NCBI GenBank assembly: GCA_943330705.2
Contig: CALQIT020000021.1
Location: 1-37,459, forward strand
Length of the DNA: 37,459 bases
Direction: 5' to 3'
From: Streptomyces griseus
GTDB taxonomy: Bacteria; Bdellovibrionota; Bdellovibrionia; Bdellovibrionales; Bdellovibrionaceae
The notes below the pieces were generated by a model. That model had not been told where the DNA came from. It saw only the letters and a list, made by a program, of their open reading frames with translations, and made no database searches. Of the stretch, positions 14,915 to 22,841 are shown one piece after another. Within the stretch, counting starts at the first letter, position 1; every line of letters starts with the position of its first letter. The position numbers were made by a program, and so were the translations under genes.

Positions 14915-15217
14915 TTAATTGCGCGAACGGATCTCGGACCAGCGAATTTGGCACTGGGAATTAAGCCGAAAACCGATCTTCAAGTTACCGATACTGCTTG
15001 TATTTTTCAAAGAACCTGTGAATTCAACCAAACCGTCCGAACCATAGTGGAAGGCACCGTTAGATAGGAACTCACCGCCGTCGAGCTCGCCATAGGAAAA
15101 GGCAACGCTTCGAATAAAATCAATTGTAACTTTAGAACAGAGGTCCGCCGCCTTTGCCGGGCTACCGAAGCAAAAAACGAACAACAGTAAAATTCGAAAG
15201 TTCATGCCAAGTTTCAT
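14915..15217 (-). CDS. Small secreted protein of unknown function
   Basis: 100 residues with a Sec signal peptide (MKLGMNFRILLLFVFCFGSPAKA, cleavage about residue 23). The mature 77 residues contain two cysteines that may pair (Cys27, Cys89) and a beta-rich pattern ending in the hydrophilic WSEIRSRN. No family recognised. The start at 15217 is chosen because ACGGAGTAGAGAC directly precedes it; that ribosome binding site is the last of three tandem 13-base units (15221-15255). It begins 45 bases after the rfaE1 stop and is probably in the same transcript. Confidence 0.6.
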   Translation of the reverse strand: MKLGMNFRILLLFVFCFGSPAKAADLCSKVTIDFIRSVAFSYGELDGGEFLSNGAFHYGSDGLVEFTGSLKNTSSIGNLKIGFRLNSQCQIRWSEIRSRN

Positions 15218-15220
15218 GTC

Positions 15221-15255
15221 TCTACTCCGTTTATCTACTCCGTTTATCTACTCCG
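15221..15255. repeat. Three tandem 13-base units, each with a Shine-Dalgarno core
   Basis: TCTACTCCGTTTA occurs at 15221-15233 and 15234-15246, and a third, shortened copy at 15247-15255. On the minus strand, the coding strand of both flanking genes, each unit reads ACGGAGTAGA, so the ribosome binding site of the small secreted protein is triplicated. Unit number could change by slippage. Confidence 0.85.
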
Positions 15256-15262
15256 TGGGTCT

Positions 15263-16303
15263 TCAATCCGTGGATTCTATATAAGCTTTTAACTCGGCGG
15301 TCGTGCAGGGAACACATCCGACCTGTCCTACAACCACACCTGCTGCAAAATTAGCTAACATACAAGACTCGGTCAATGGCAGGCCCGACACCAGCCCCAA
15401 AGTCAGCGCTGCAATAACCGTATCGCCGGCTCCGGTCACATCAAATACTTGTCGCGCAAAGGTTGGCACCTGGACTACTTTGTCGCCTGAAAAAATGGTC
15501 ATGCCCTCTTTACTTCGGGTCATCACAATTTCTTTAGCGCCGGTTTTTTTCTGTAAGGCCTGTCCCACCTCAATCACCTTATCTGGGTGATCCCGCAAAT
15601 CATCATAATTGAGTCCCGACAAAGCGACGGCCTCATCGAAATTAGGCTTTAAAAGGTCAACGCCGGCGTAAAAATCGCCTGGATTGGTTTTATGGGGGTC
15701 AACCACTACTTTTTTGTTCTTTTCATGGGCCAACCGAATCAATTTTTGCAATAGAGTCCGACCCAAGACACCCTTTGCGTAATCTTCGATGATCATCGCA
15801 TCAACTGACGACAAGGCTTCGCCAACGGTGTCCAACAACTGTCGCTCGATTTCGGGTGAAATAAATTTTCGGGTTTCGTAGTCAATTCGACAAAGATGAT
15901 GATGCTTAGCCATAACCCTGGCTTTTCTGGTGGTGGGACGATTTTCATCAACCACCAAACACTCTGGCGAAATTCCCGCTGTTTGTAAAAGTTGGCGTAG
16001 TAACTCGGCCCCAGAATCACGGCCAATCACCGAAACCAAAATGGGAACTCCACCCAAACTTTTGATATTCTGAGCAACGTTGCCGGCCATACCCAAGCGC
16101 AGGTCTTCTCTTTCAACCTCTAGAACTGGGACCGGAGCTTCTGGACTAATACGCCGAACCTCACCCAATATATATTCATCCAAGCCCACATCGCCGATAA
16201 CGAGAATTCTTTTCCCAGCCAGCTTTGGGATTTGTGCAAGAAGTTTCTGCTTCTCTGCCGGACCGGCCTGGATAATTGGAACTTGAAGACCTTGTTTTGA
16301 CAT
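15263..16303 (-). CDS. rfaE1: D-glycero-D-manno-heptose-7-phosphate kinase, RfaE1/HldE N-domain type
   Basis: 346 residues. PfkB-fold kinase with the RfaE1-specific block DEYILGEVRRISPEAPVPVL, then GMAGNVAQNI, EDYAKGVL, VDPHK, LKPNFDEA and the catalytic DVTGAGDTVIA. It phosphorylates heptose 7-phosphate at O-1 on the way to ADP-heptose for LPS inner core. The cytidylyltransferase half of fused HldE is absent, so a separate RfaE2-type enzyme should be elsewhere. ATG 16303 (MSKQGLQVPII) was chosen because it gives normal family length and leaves the divergent gene its own start; the frame is open 57 codons further upstream but overlaps that gene. A GT9 heptosyltransferase-like gene lies at 33362 in the same window. 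Confidence 0.86.
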   Translation of the reverse strand: MSKQGLQVPIIQAGPAEKQKLLAQIPKLAGKRILVIGDVGLDEYILGEVRRISPEAPVPVLEVEREDLRLGMAGNVAQNIKSLGGVPILVSVIGRDSGAELLRQLLQTAGISPECLVVDENRPTTRKARVMAKHHHLCRIDYETRKFISPEIERQLLDTVGEALSSVDAMIIEDYAKGVLGRTLLQKLIRLAHEKNKKVVVDPHKTNPGDFYAGVDLLKPNFDEAVALSGLNYDDLRDHPDKVIEVGQALQKKTGAKEIVMTRSKEGMTIFSGDKVVQVPTFARQVFDVTGAGDTVIAALTLGLVSGLPLTESCMLANFAAGVVVGQVGCVPCTTAELKAYIESTD

Positions 16304-16342
16304 TTGCTGATTTAAGCATATAAGCAGCTTCAATGTCAAAAA
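16295..16342. promoter_or_regulatory. Interlocked divergent promoters of rfaE1 and the AlkB-like gene
   Basis: Both genes begin ATGTCAAAA; the two starts form a 9-base inverted repeat (16295-16303 and 16333-16341), 10 bases if the next pair is included. Each arm is also a TTGACA box for the opposite gene. Plus strand: TTGACA 16297-16302, 16 bases, TATAAG 16319-16324. Minus strand: TTGACA 16339-16334, 18 bases, TTAAAT 16315-16310. Both predicted start sites fall on or beside the start codons, and neither gene has a ribosome binding site, so both transcripts may be leaderless. Confidence 0.5.
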
Positions 16343-17178
16343 GCCCTCAGCGAACAACTCGCGGCCTAATTTACCGATCCCAATTTGTAACGCCAGTTGA
16401 CCGCAAATCCATATTGGATTACCTGGCGTCAATCTATCCGATTTGGGAAATGCGCTACTCTGCCAACAATCCACCCCCCGATGGGGCCGCGCAAAGACAG
16501 CTATTGCGCCCCGTTTACTGGCTGGGAAATTGGCAATTTGCCTGCCTCAATTACTATCATCCGCCCAAGGGTATTGAATACCGCTGTGTCAAAGCCGAGC
16601 CCTTTCCGCCGGCATTGCAACGACTGGCGTTGCAAATGGAAGACATTGCACGCAACGAGTTTGAGCCCAAAGATATTCCCAGAAGATGGCATTTCAACAC
16701 TTGTTTAATTAACTACTACGGCAACAAGCTTGAAAACGGAAAATGGGTCGATTGCGCCCGCGTTGGCGAGCACAGGGACTTCGAGCCCGGTCCCGTGGGC
16801 TCCATTTCTTTGGGCGATCGCGCTCTGTTTCAATTTGTTGAATCCAAGGATCGAAAGGCGCAAAGTCAGGTCGTATTGCAACAGTGGCTTGAGGACAGCA
16901 GTGCTCAGATTTTTGCCAGTGACCGTTATAAAAAGCATCTTTTTCACCGGGTCCAAAGGGTCGAGCAAAAATGGAATGAGAAGTTTAAAGATAACACCAC
17001 AAACTTTGATACCCGCAGAGTCAACTTTACCTTCCGTTATGTGCCCGATGAGCACATCTACGATCTGAAGTCCATACCCCTCGAAAGCCAACAGGATGTG
17101 AAGGCTTACCTCTTAGAATTGGCCCAGCACTCCAGTTGGTTTGCAGCAGCAAACCATGCTGTGTTGGAAAAACTTTGA
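16333..17178 (+). CDS. AlkB-like 2-oxoglutarate/Fe(II) dioxygenase
   Basis: 281 residues. The iron/2-oxoglutarate site is visible: NTCLINYYGN (substrate strand, about 122-131), GEHRDFEPG with His147 and Asp149, the distal histidine in LFHRVQRV (His205), and RRVNFTFR (Arg229, Arg235), where AlkB enzymes have R-x-N-x-T-x-R. It should be a soluble oxidative dealkylase acting on nucleic acid or possibly protein. At 281 residues it is longer than E. coli AlkB (216) because of an N-terminal extension with Trp/Tyr-rich segments. Start 16333 is shared in layout with the divergent rfaE1 start. It converges on the next gene with a 17-base gap. Family is well supported; the substrate is not known. Confidence 0.78.
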   Translation: MSKSPQRTTRGLIYRSQFVTPVDRKSILDYLASIYPIWEMRYSANNPPPDGAAQRQLLRPVYWLGNWQFACLNYYHPPKGIEYRCVKAEPFPPALQRLALQMEDIARNEFEPKDIPRRWHFNTCLINYYGNKLENGKWVDCARVGEHRDFEPGPVGSISLGDRALFQFVESKDRKAQSQVVLQQWLEDSSAQIFASDRYKKHLFHRVQRVEQKWNEKFKDNTTNFDTRRVNFTFRYVPDEHIYDLKSIPLESQQDVKAYLLELAQHSSWFAAANHAVLEKL

Positions 17179-17195
17179 TAGCAAATTTTTGGATT

Positions 17196-18872
17196 TCAAT
17201 CTGGCCAATGAAAAACAAGTTCGTTGCCATCCACAAAAACGCGGATATTTGCGGCGGCCCAGGTCTGCAACAGCGATTGAACGGCCTTGTTCGCAGCCAA
17301 TGAACTGACGGCCGCCCAGGACTCCTCGAGTTGGACCAACGGAACGCGAAATTTCTTGCTGGGACTAAGCCACAATTGCAGCCATGGCAAAATGGGCGCC
17401 CGCTGCCAAACCACATTAACGATCAGTGAATTCAAATCCTGATCCACCGAGTAAGACAGATTCAAGTAAGGAGCTTTCGTTTGCCAGCGCCGCTGCTCTT
17501 GCTTAAAACTTTCCGGCAGCGGATAGCGAAGCTCTCTGGACCTAGCAGGCCAGCTGGGGCTGTGTTGCAAAACAAACTGGTCTGCAATGGCAGTCAGCAA
17601 AGTTGTTTTATGTGCCACCGGGAACGAGCAATGATAGCCCTTCTTAAAGGCATACTGTTGAACATTTTGCTGGAGCACGTTCTGTTGTAACCATCCCGCA
17701 TTAAGAGCAAAAGGCACCAATATATCTTGCTCGGTCGCTAGAACTAAAACGGGACTTTGCAGCGACAAAAGGTGCTGCCGAAAATCGTTCTTTCGCCAGA
17801 AAGTTCCTGGCCAACTTTGCGCTGGCCCCTCTGCAGGTAATTTCCAGGATGGCGGCTTCAGAAACTGCGAATCGACATATTGTTCACTTAGAATTTCCAG
17901 CAATTTATCGACGAAATTAAATACCCCAAGGTCGGGATACAAATGCTGAATTTTGGGAATTCTATTCATGCTCAAAAAAGCATTAACCAAGGCAAATTTT
18001 TTATTTTCCTGAAAGCGATGAAACGTGCCCGCCAAATCCAGCATTGGGCAGTAAGCTGAAAAGCTAGCAATCACTTTGCCACTGGGTAAGGGGTTCAAGT
18101 CATTTAAAATTGCCGCGTAAAAAAGTCCTGCACCACCATGACTAATGGCTGACAAGTGGACCTGATCGACAAGCTTGGCTATGGGTTCAACCTTATCCTT
18201 CAGCGCCGAGGCTATAAAAAAATTCTGTAACCCTTCATCGTAGCCGCCTAGCAATAACCTTGAGTTTCTAGCGGCATATTCAAAACTAGAAACACTTTCT
18301 AAAAGCAGCACATTGAAAGAGCTCTGTTCGAAATAGTTTAGAAAAAGAAAGCGCTCGGGGTAAAAATCCTGTGCATTGGCAAAAAGACCCGACCTGAAAA
18401 TTACGAATGGTCGCTTTTTAAAATCGCCTTTCAAAGCCAATAGCCCCCGCAGCTTGATCCCCCCTGGCAAGTGCAACAAAACCGGTCGCAAATAGGGATG
18501 CTCATAGGGGGTCAGTTGCAGCCAAACAGTTCCCCACGCATTCATCAGTGGATTATTCAGACCCGTTTCCAACTGCTTTTCACATTTTGCAAAATATTGA
18601 GACGGCGCCAGACGGTTTTTCTCGGGATCACATTCGGCAGAAACATATTCTGAGCCCTCGTGTAAGCCCCACTTCAAATACTCTTTCTTGAATATCCCGC
18701 CAAAAAGAGGATAGCCCTCGGTGGGTTCTTGATAATTTGCCGACCCTGGCTTTAAGACCTCAAGAAAAGAGCTCGAAAAGGACTGAAAATAGCTATCATC
18801 CGGGCCCGCCCAGCCTGACTGAGTGGAGAAAAGGGTGAATATCAACAATCCAGACCTAAAAAAATGCTTCAT
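17196..18872 (-). CDS. Secreted alpha/beta hydrolase
   Basis: 558 residues with a signal peptide (MKHFFRSGLLIFTLFSTQSGWA). The hydrolase core shows VIFRSGLFANAQDF, the nucleophile elbow SAISHGGAGLF (Ser in A-x-S-x-G, first Gly replaced by Ala), an acid in LATEQDILVPF and a His in KGYHCSFP: a plausible Ser-Asp-His triad in order. The N-terminal 100 residues and the C-terminal 100 (beta-rich, Trp-rich) are extra. It would act in the periplasm or outside the cell as an esterase or lipase-like enzyme. Start ATG 18872 was preferred over in-frame ATGs upstream (18980, 18881) because it puts the signal peptide at the N-terminus; 18881 is also possible. It is divergent from glutamate dehydrogenase. 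Confidence 0.72.
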   Translation of the reverse strand: MKHFFRSGLLIFTLFSTQSGWAGPDDSYFQSFSSSFLEVLKPGSANYQEPTEGYPLFGGIFKKEYLKWGLHEGSEYVSAECDPEKNRLAPSQYFAKCEKQLETGLNNPLMNAWGTVWLQLTPYEHPYLRPVLLHLPGGIKLRGLLALKGDFKKRPFVIFRSGLFANAQDFYPERFLFLNYFEQSSFNVLLLESVSSFEYAARNSRLLLGGYDEGLQNFFIASALKDKVEPIAKLVDQVHLSAISHGGAGLFYAAILNDLNPLPSGKVIASFSAYCPMLDLAGTFHRFQENKKFALVNAFLSMNRIPKIQHLYPDLGVFNFVDKLLEILSEQYVDSQFLKPPSWKLPAEGPAQSWPGTFWRKNDFRQHLLSLQSPVLVLATEQDILVPFALNAGWLQQNVLQQNVQQYAFKKGYHCSFPVAHKTTLLTAIADQFVLQHSPSWPARSRELRYPLPESFKQEQRRWQTKAPYLNLSYSVDQDLNSLIVNVVWQRAPILPWLQLWLSPSKKFRVPLVQLEESWAAVSSLAANKAVQSLLQTWAAANIRVFVDGNELVFHWPD

Positions 18873-19011
18873 AGGGGCCATTCTACGGAAACTAATGCAG
18901 ATAGCCAAATCCAATTCAGATTGGCCCTCTGCAGCCGTGCTCGACATTTCATAAGCAGTCAACTTAGCATTCTCTTTCAATCTTTAACCTGATTTTAACC
19001 GAGGAAACTCT

Positions 19012-20292
19012 ATGTCTGCTGATGCATTTGGTCCTGACTATCATTTACAGCACCCACTTTTTAAAAACGCCCTTCAGCTCATTGAAGAAAGTGGCAGCCT
19101 TGTCAACGTTGACAAAAACGTGCTTGAACGACTGAAAAGACCCAAAAGATGCCTGGTCGTCAGTGTGCCCGTCCGCATGGATGATTACTCGGTTAAGGTA
19201 TTTACCGGATACCGGGTGCAATACAACTCAACCTTAGGTCCTTATAAGGGCGGAGTTCGCTATCACCAAGACGTTTCATTGGGTGAAGTGGTGGGACTTT
19301 CTGCCTTGATGATGTTAAAAAACTCAGTGCTTGGTCTTCCCTACGGCGGCGGTAAAGGCGGCATCACCGTTGATCCGACAAAACTTTCACGCACTGAAAA
19401 ACAAAACATGACCCGTCGTTATACATCTGAACTTGGCACAAGTATTGGTCCCCAGATTGATATTCCTGCCCCTGATGTCGGCACTGACGCGCAGACTATG
19501 GCTTGGATGATGGATACCTATTCACAAGAGCGAGGCTATACCTGCCCTGGTGTTGTGACGGGAAAACCGATCGAAATCGGCGGCACTGTCGGACGCACCG
19601 GTGCCACCGGATTAGGTGTTGTCTATATTGCCGAGCGCACTTATCAGCGGCTTGGCAAAACCATGACAGGCTCAACCATTGCAATTCAAGGATTTGGCAA
19701 TGTCGGGGCCCATGCGGCCCAATACGCTTACGAACGAGGCGCAAAAATCGTTGCGGTCAGTGACGTTACCGGCGGCATCTTTAACGGTGATGGCCTTCAT
19801 ATTCCACAATTGCAACAATGGTTAAAGGATCACAAAACAATTGCTGGATTCCCAAATTCACAAAAAATAACCAATGAAGAACTGCTGCTTCTTAGTGTCG
19901 ATTCGCTTTTTCCCTGTGCTTTAGATGGTGTTATCAATGAAAAAAACGTTGATCAGGTGAAAGCAAAAATTATTATCGAAGGTGCCAACGGTCCTTTGAC
20001 CAACGAAGCTAGTCAGGTTCTGCACAAAAAAGGCGTGGTGATCGTGCCTGACGTCATTGCCAATGGCGGCGGAGTTGTCGTTTCTTACTTTGAGTGGGTT
20101 CAAGACATTATGTCGTACTTCTGGGACGAAGAAGAAATTAATAAACGATTGAGCAGCATATTATACAAGGCTTTTGATACTTCTTTTGCTTTGGCCAAAG
20201 AAAAAAATGTCGACATGAGAAAAGCTGCAATCGCTTGCGCTGTTCAACGCCTAGAAAAAGCGATGCTCTTGCGCGGCTTGTATCCACGGTAA
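19012..20292 (+). CDS. gdhA: Glutamate dehydrogenase (Glu/Leu/Phe/Val dehydrogenase family)
   Basis: 426 residues, normal for hexameric GDH. It converts glutamate to 2-oxoglutarate and ammonia with NAD(P). Landmarks: YRVQYNSTLGPYKGGVRYH (substrate site), LPYGGGKGGI (catalytic Lys), DIPAPDVGTD, the Rossmann GFGNVGAHAA, and VIANGGGVVVSYFEW. Length and motifs fit the NAD-dependent catabolic class as found in Bacillus (RocG/GudB) better than the E. coli NADP enzyme, but coenzyme cannot be assigned safely. GAGGAAA lies six bases before the ATG, a strong ribosome binding site. pyrD starts one base after the stop, so the two are a transcriptional unit. In an amino-acid-consuming bacterium it would feed carbon into the TCA cycle. 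Confidence 0.95.
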   Translation: MSADAFGPDYHLQHPLFKNALQLIEESGSLVNVDKNVLERLKRPKRCLVVSVPVRMDDYSVKVFTGYRVQYNSTLGPYKGGVRYHQDVSLGEVVGLSALMMLKNSVLGLPYGGGKGGITVDPTKLSRTEKQNMTRRYTSELGTSIGPQIDIPAPDVGTDAQTMAWMMDTYSQERGYTCPGVVTGKPIEIGGTVGRTGATGLGVVYIAERTYQRLGKTMTGSTIAIQGFGNVGAHAAQYAYERGAKIVAVSDVTGGIFNGDGLHIPQLQQWLKDHKTIAGFPNSQKITNEELLLLSVDSLFPCALDGVINEKNVDQVKAKIIIEGANGPLTNEASQVLHKKGVVIVPDVIANGGGVVVSYFEWVQDIMSYFWDEEEINKRLSSILYKAFDTSFALAKEKNVDMRKAAIACAVQRLEKAMLLRGLYPR

Positions 20293-20293
20293 T

Positions 20294-21289
20294 ATGAAAA
20301 TTTGGCAATATATCCCAGCTCGGTTGGCTCATGCACTAGCCCCTTGGGGGTTGGGATTTTATGCGGCGGCAAGGGATTATCCAACTTTTAACTGGGACTC
20401 TTTTCAATGGAAAAATCTTTTTTTTGCCAATCGCCTGGGCATCGCCGGTGGAGTTGATAAAAACGCAACCATGACTGCCTCTTGGCAAAGACTAGGTGTC
20501 GGATTTTTAGAAATCGGCACCGTAACTCCGATGGCTCAATCGCCAAATCCAGGAAAAATTTTTGGCCGTGATTGGGAAAACCGCAATCTTTGGAACAAGA
20601 TGGGATTTCCCAATGATGGATCTGAAGATGTTTATTATAATCTTTGTCAGGCAAAAACCGAACTTCGTATCCCGGTGTTTGTAAATATTGGGAAAAACAG
20701 AAACAGCAAAAACAGCGACGCAGAAAACGAGTATCTGTTTTTGATTGAAAAATTTCAAGCCATCGCCGACGCCTTTGTCATCAACGTAAGTTCTCCGAAC
20801 ACCGCGGGCCTGCGCGAATTGCAAACCCAGGCTTGGCTTGAGTCCTTGCTTCGGCGTGCGACCACAGTCGCAAAAGGCAAACCGGTGCTGGTGAAGCTCA
20901 GTCCGGACATGGATGAAGATGAGCTTCAAGGCTCTTTGAAAGGTTCCGTTGCCGGCGGCTGCTCAGGTTTTATCCTGACCAATACAACCCTAAGCCGCCC
21001 GCCAAACTGTTCATTCGCAAAAGACGGCGGACTTTCTGGAAAAGATTTAGCAGAGAAGTCCAAAAATTTGCTCAAACTCACCCTGAGTGCTTTAAAAGAC
21101 AAACGTAAAGACTTGCTCATTATCTCGGTGGGGGGAATTCTCTGTCCCGAGGATGTTGCAGAACGGCTCGCACTTGGGGCGGACCTGGTGCAAACTTACT
21201 CTGGACTGGTTTTCTATGGTCCAGAAATTTTTAAGGATACGGCTCAGCTGATGAATCAACCGGATGTATCACGTAATGTATCAGCCTAG
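20294..21289 (+). CDS. pyrD: Dihydroorotate dehydrogenase, class 2-like
   Basis: 331 residues. It oxidises dihydroorotate to orotate in pyrimidine synthesis, with FMN. LWNKMGFPNDG (99-109), VNIGKN (130-134), VINVSSPNTAGLREL (163-176, catalytic Ser rather than Cys), LVKLSPD, ILTNTTLSRP, SGKDLAEKS and ISVGGI are the class 2 signatures; class 2 enzymes pass electrons to quinone. The N-terminal hydrophobic segment (1-27) is shorter than in E. coli and lacks the usual D-x-E-x-AH stretch, but can still provide membrane association. One base separates it from gdhA. Assignment is firm apart from electron acceptor. Confidence 0.92.
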   Translation: MKIWQYIPARLAHALAPWGLGFYAAARDYPTFNWDSFQWKNLFFANRLGIAGGVDKNATMTASWQRLGVGFLEIGTVTPMAQSPNPGKIFGRDWENRNLWNKMGFPNDGSEDVYYNLCQAKTELRIPVFVNIGKNRNSKNSDAENEYLFLIEKFQAIADAFVINVSSPNTAGLRELQTQAWLESLLRRATTVAKGKPVLVKLSPDMDEDELQGSLKGSVAGGCSGFILTNTTLSRPPNCSFAKDGGLSGKDLAEKSKNLLKLTLSALKDKRKDLLIISVGGILCPEDVAERLALGADLVQTYSGLVFYGPEIFKDTAQLMNQPDVSRNVSA

Positions 21290-21318
21290 CAAATCGTTGT
21301 GAAAGAAGCAGGAAAACC

Positions 21319-21774
21319 GTGGCAAACAGCGACGACGTCGTAGCTAGAAAATCGAGAACAAAAAAGAATCACTGGATTCCAGTGGTGGCGGGTCTTTTGC
21401 GCCGTGGAAACCAAGTGCTTGTCGGTCAACGTCCAGAAACCCACTCCTTGGCTGGGATGTGGGAATTTCCAGGTGGAAAGATCGAACCTGGCGAAGGCCC
21501 CGAAGAAGCTTTAGCCCGAGAACTGGAAGAAGAACTTGGCATTGAAGCCGAAATTGGCCAGCTCAAGCTGTCGTGCACCCATTCCTACGGCGACGTAAAT
21601 ATTCTAATTTTATTTTATGAAATTCTATATTGGAAAGGCGAACCCCGCGCGAAACATCACTTGATGTTAGAGTGGATTCATCCAGAAGAATTGCCACTGC
21701 GGAGCATCCCCGAAGCCAACCGAAAAATTCTTGGCAGACTTTACAAGGCGATGGATGTGCCATGGCCAAAATAG
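21319..21774 (+). CDS. mutT: MutT-type NUDIX hydrolase (8-oxo-dGTP diphosphatase)
   Basis: 151 residues with a perfect Nudix box G-x5-E-x7-REUxEExGU at residues 53-75 (GKIEPGE...RELEEELGI). WEFPGGK before it and the WIHPEELPLRSIP segment near the C-terminus are typical of MutT, which removes oxidised dGTP. A GTG at 21319 with AGCAGGA seven bases before is the start. The gene overlaps the following glycosyltransferase-like gene by 13 bases. Other NUDIX substrates cannot be excluded. Confidence 0.85.
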   Translation: MANSDDVVARKSRTKKNHWIPVVAGLLRRGNQVLVGQRPETHSLAGMWEFPGGKIEPGEGPEEALARELEEELGIEAEIGQLKLSCTHSYGDVNILILFYEILYWKGEPRAKHHLMLEWIHPEELPLRSIPEANRKILGRLYKAMDVPWPK

Positions 21775-22796
21775 CTTTGATCAGTGAAAACTGGACGGAA
21801 CCCATCGAGGCCCTGGCCAAATCCTTAAAAGAGCAAAAACACGAAGTCCTCTTCGTGACCGGGCGAAATACTTTAATCGAGAACACTCTTGATCTTCAGG
21901 TTTTGGCTTACTTCAAAAATTGGACAGCCTGGGAAGCGATCAAACTTTTTCCTCGCTTGCTTTCCAATCCGCCAGAAATATGGCATTTTATTTTTACCAA
22001 TCCCCAAGTTGAAAAACCAAAATCAGCGCATTGGGCGATTGCCGGATTGGCTCGCTCCTTGCCACATCGGGCTGTCGCCGCAAGCCTTTATGGATCTGTG
22101 TTAGCCGTCAAAGATTTTTCCTGGAAGCCATTTTTTCGACTATGCCACTTTGTTACATTGGGAACACGAGAAAGCCTGATGTCGTTCAAACGACGGGGAT
22201 TTCTAACTCACCATTCTGCAATGGAAGTCCTGCCCCCTTTGCTGCGGACCGCAGAAGCCACAGATTCTGCAAAAATTTTAAGCGATCAAGTCGACCGATT
22301 GACACGGGCCCTGCATCCTTATTTTTTGATTTTCTCGGACCGGCTTCCTTCGGAACTTAAGCAGGGGAAGTGGTTGTCTCCGTATCGATTGCTTGTTTTG
22401 GGGACACGAAGCAAATCTATTTCACTACCTCACTGTTTTTTTCTTAGTGAAAAGTTAAATGCCCAAGAACTGGAGCTCTTGGCCAAAAAAAGTAAAGCGA
22501 TCCTTGTGGCCTTCGACGACCTCAGTCTGTTGGAGCTCATTCGTATTCACAATATTGCGATTAGCACCGGGGCCTATCTGATCGTAAACCCCCGGCAAAT
22601 CGAACTGTATCCTGGCCTTTGTATTCACAAAAAAACCGGCTGGGTGATTGAGCCCAGAATTGAAGACTTCAAACGGCTGCTCAATGAAAACCCAAGTTTG
22701 ACTTTGCCTCTGGCTAAATGGAATGAGTTGATCCCGAACTCTATTGACTCAACGATGAATGAGTTGCACCGCCTTTACACCCAAGCCCTGCGATAA
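21762..22796 (+). CDS. Glycosyltransferase-like protein (GT-B type), divergent
   Basis: 344 residues, cytoplasmic. It starts with MAKIALISENWTEPIEALAK, the N-terminal strand and helix of a GT-B fold (GT4-like), and has PEIWHFIFTNPQ and a central TRESLMSFKRRGF segment of the kind seen after the hinge. The C-terminal half lacks a clear E-x7-E nucleotide-sugar motif, so enzymatic activity is uncertain. ATG 21762 was chosen; the frame is open upstream into mutT but that gives a non-GT N-terminus. It overlaps mutT by 13 bases and is followed 45 bases later by a full GT4 enzyme, which suggests a pair acting on the same envelope polysaccharide or lipid. Confidence 0.55.
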   Translation: MAKIALISENWTEPIEALAKSLKEQKHEVLFVTGRNTLIENTLDLQVLAYFKNWTAWEAIKLFPRLLSNPPEIWHFIFTNPQVEKPKSAHWAIAGLARSLPHRAVAASLYGSVLAVKDFSWKPFFRLCHFVTLGTRESLMSFKRRGFLTHHSAMEVLPPLLRTAEATDSAKILSDQVDRLTRALHPYFLIFSDRLPSELKQGKWLSPYRLLVLGTRSKSISLPHCFFLSEKLNAQELELLAKKSKAILVAFDDLSLLELIRIHNIAISTGAYLIVNPRQIELYPGLCIHKKTGWVIEPRIEDFKRLLNENPSLTLPLAKWNELIPNSIDSTMNELHRLYTQALR

Positions 22797-22841
22797 AGCA
22801 AACCCTTGACCCCACTTCCTGCCCTCTTGATAATATTCAGT

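Noticed and set aside
14772-14954. 60-residue minus-strand frame overlapping the rlmN start by four bases
   Set aside because: The overlap looks like coupling, but the frame overlaps the small secreted protein gene, has no recognisable features and probably is chance.
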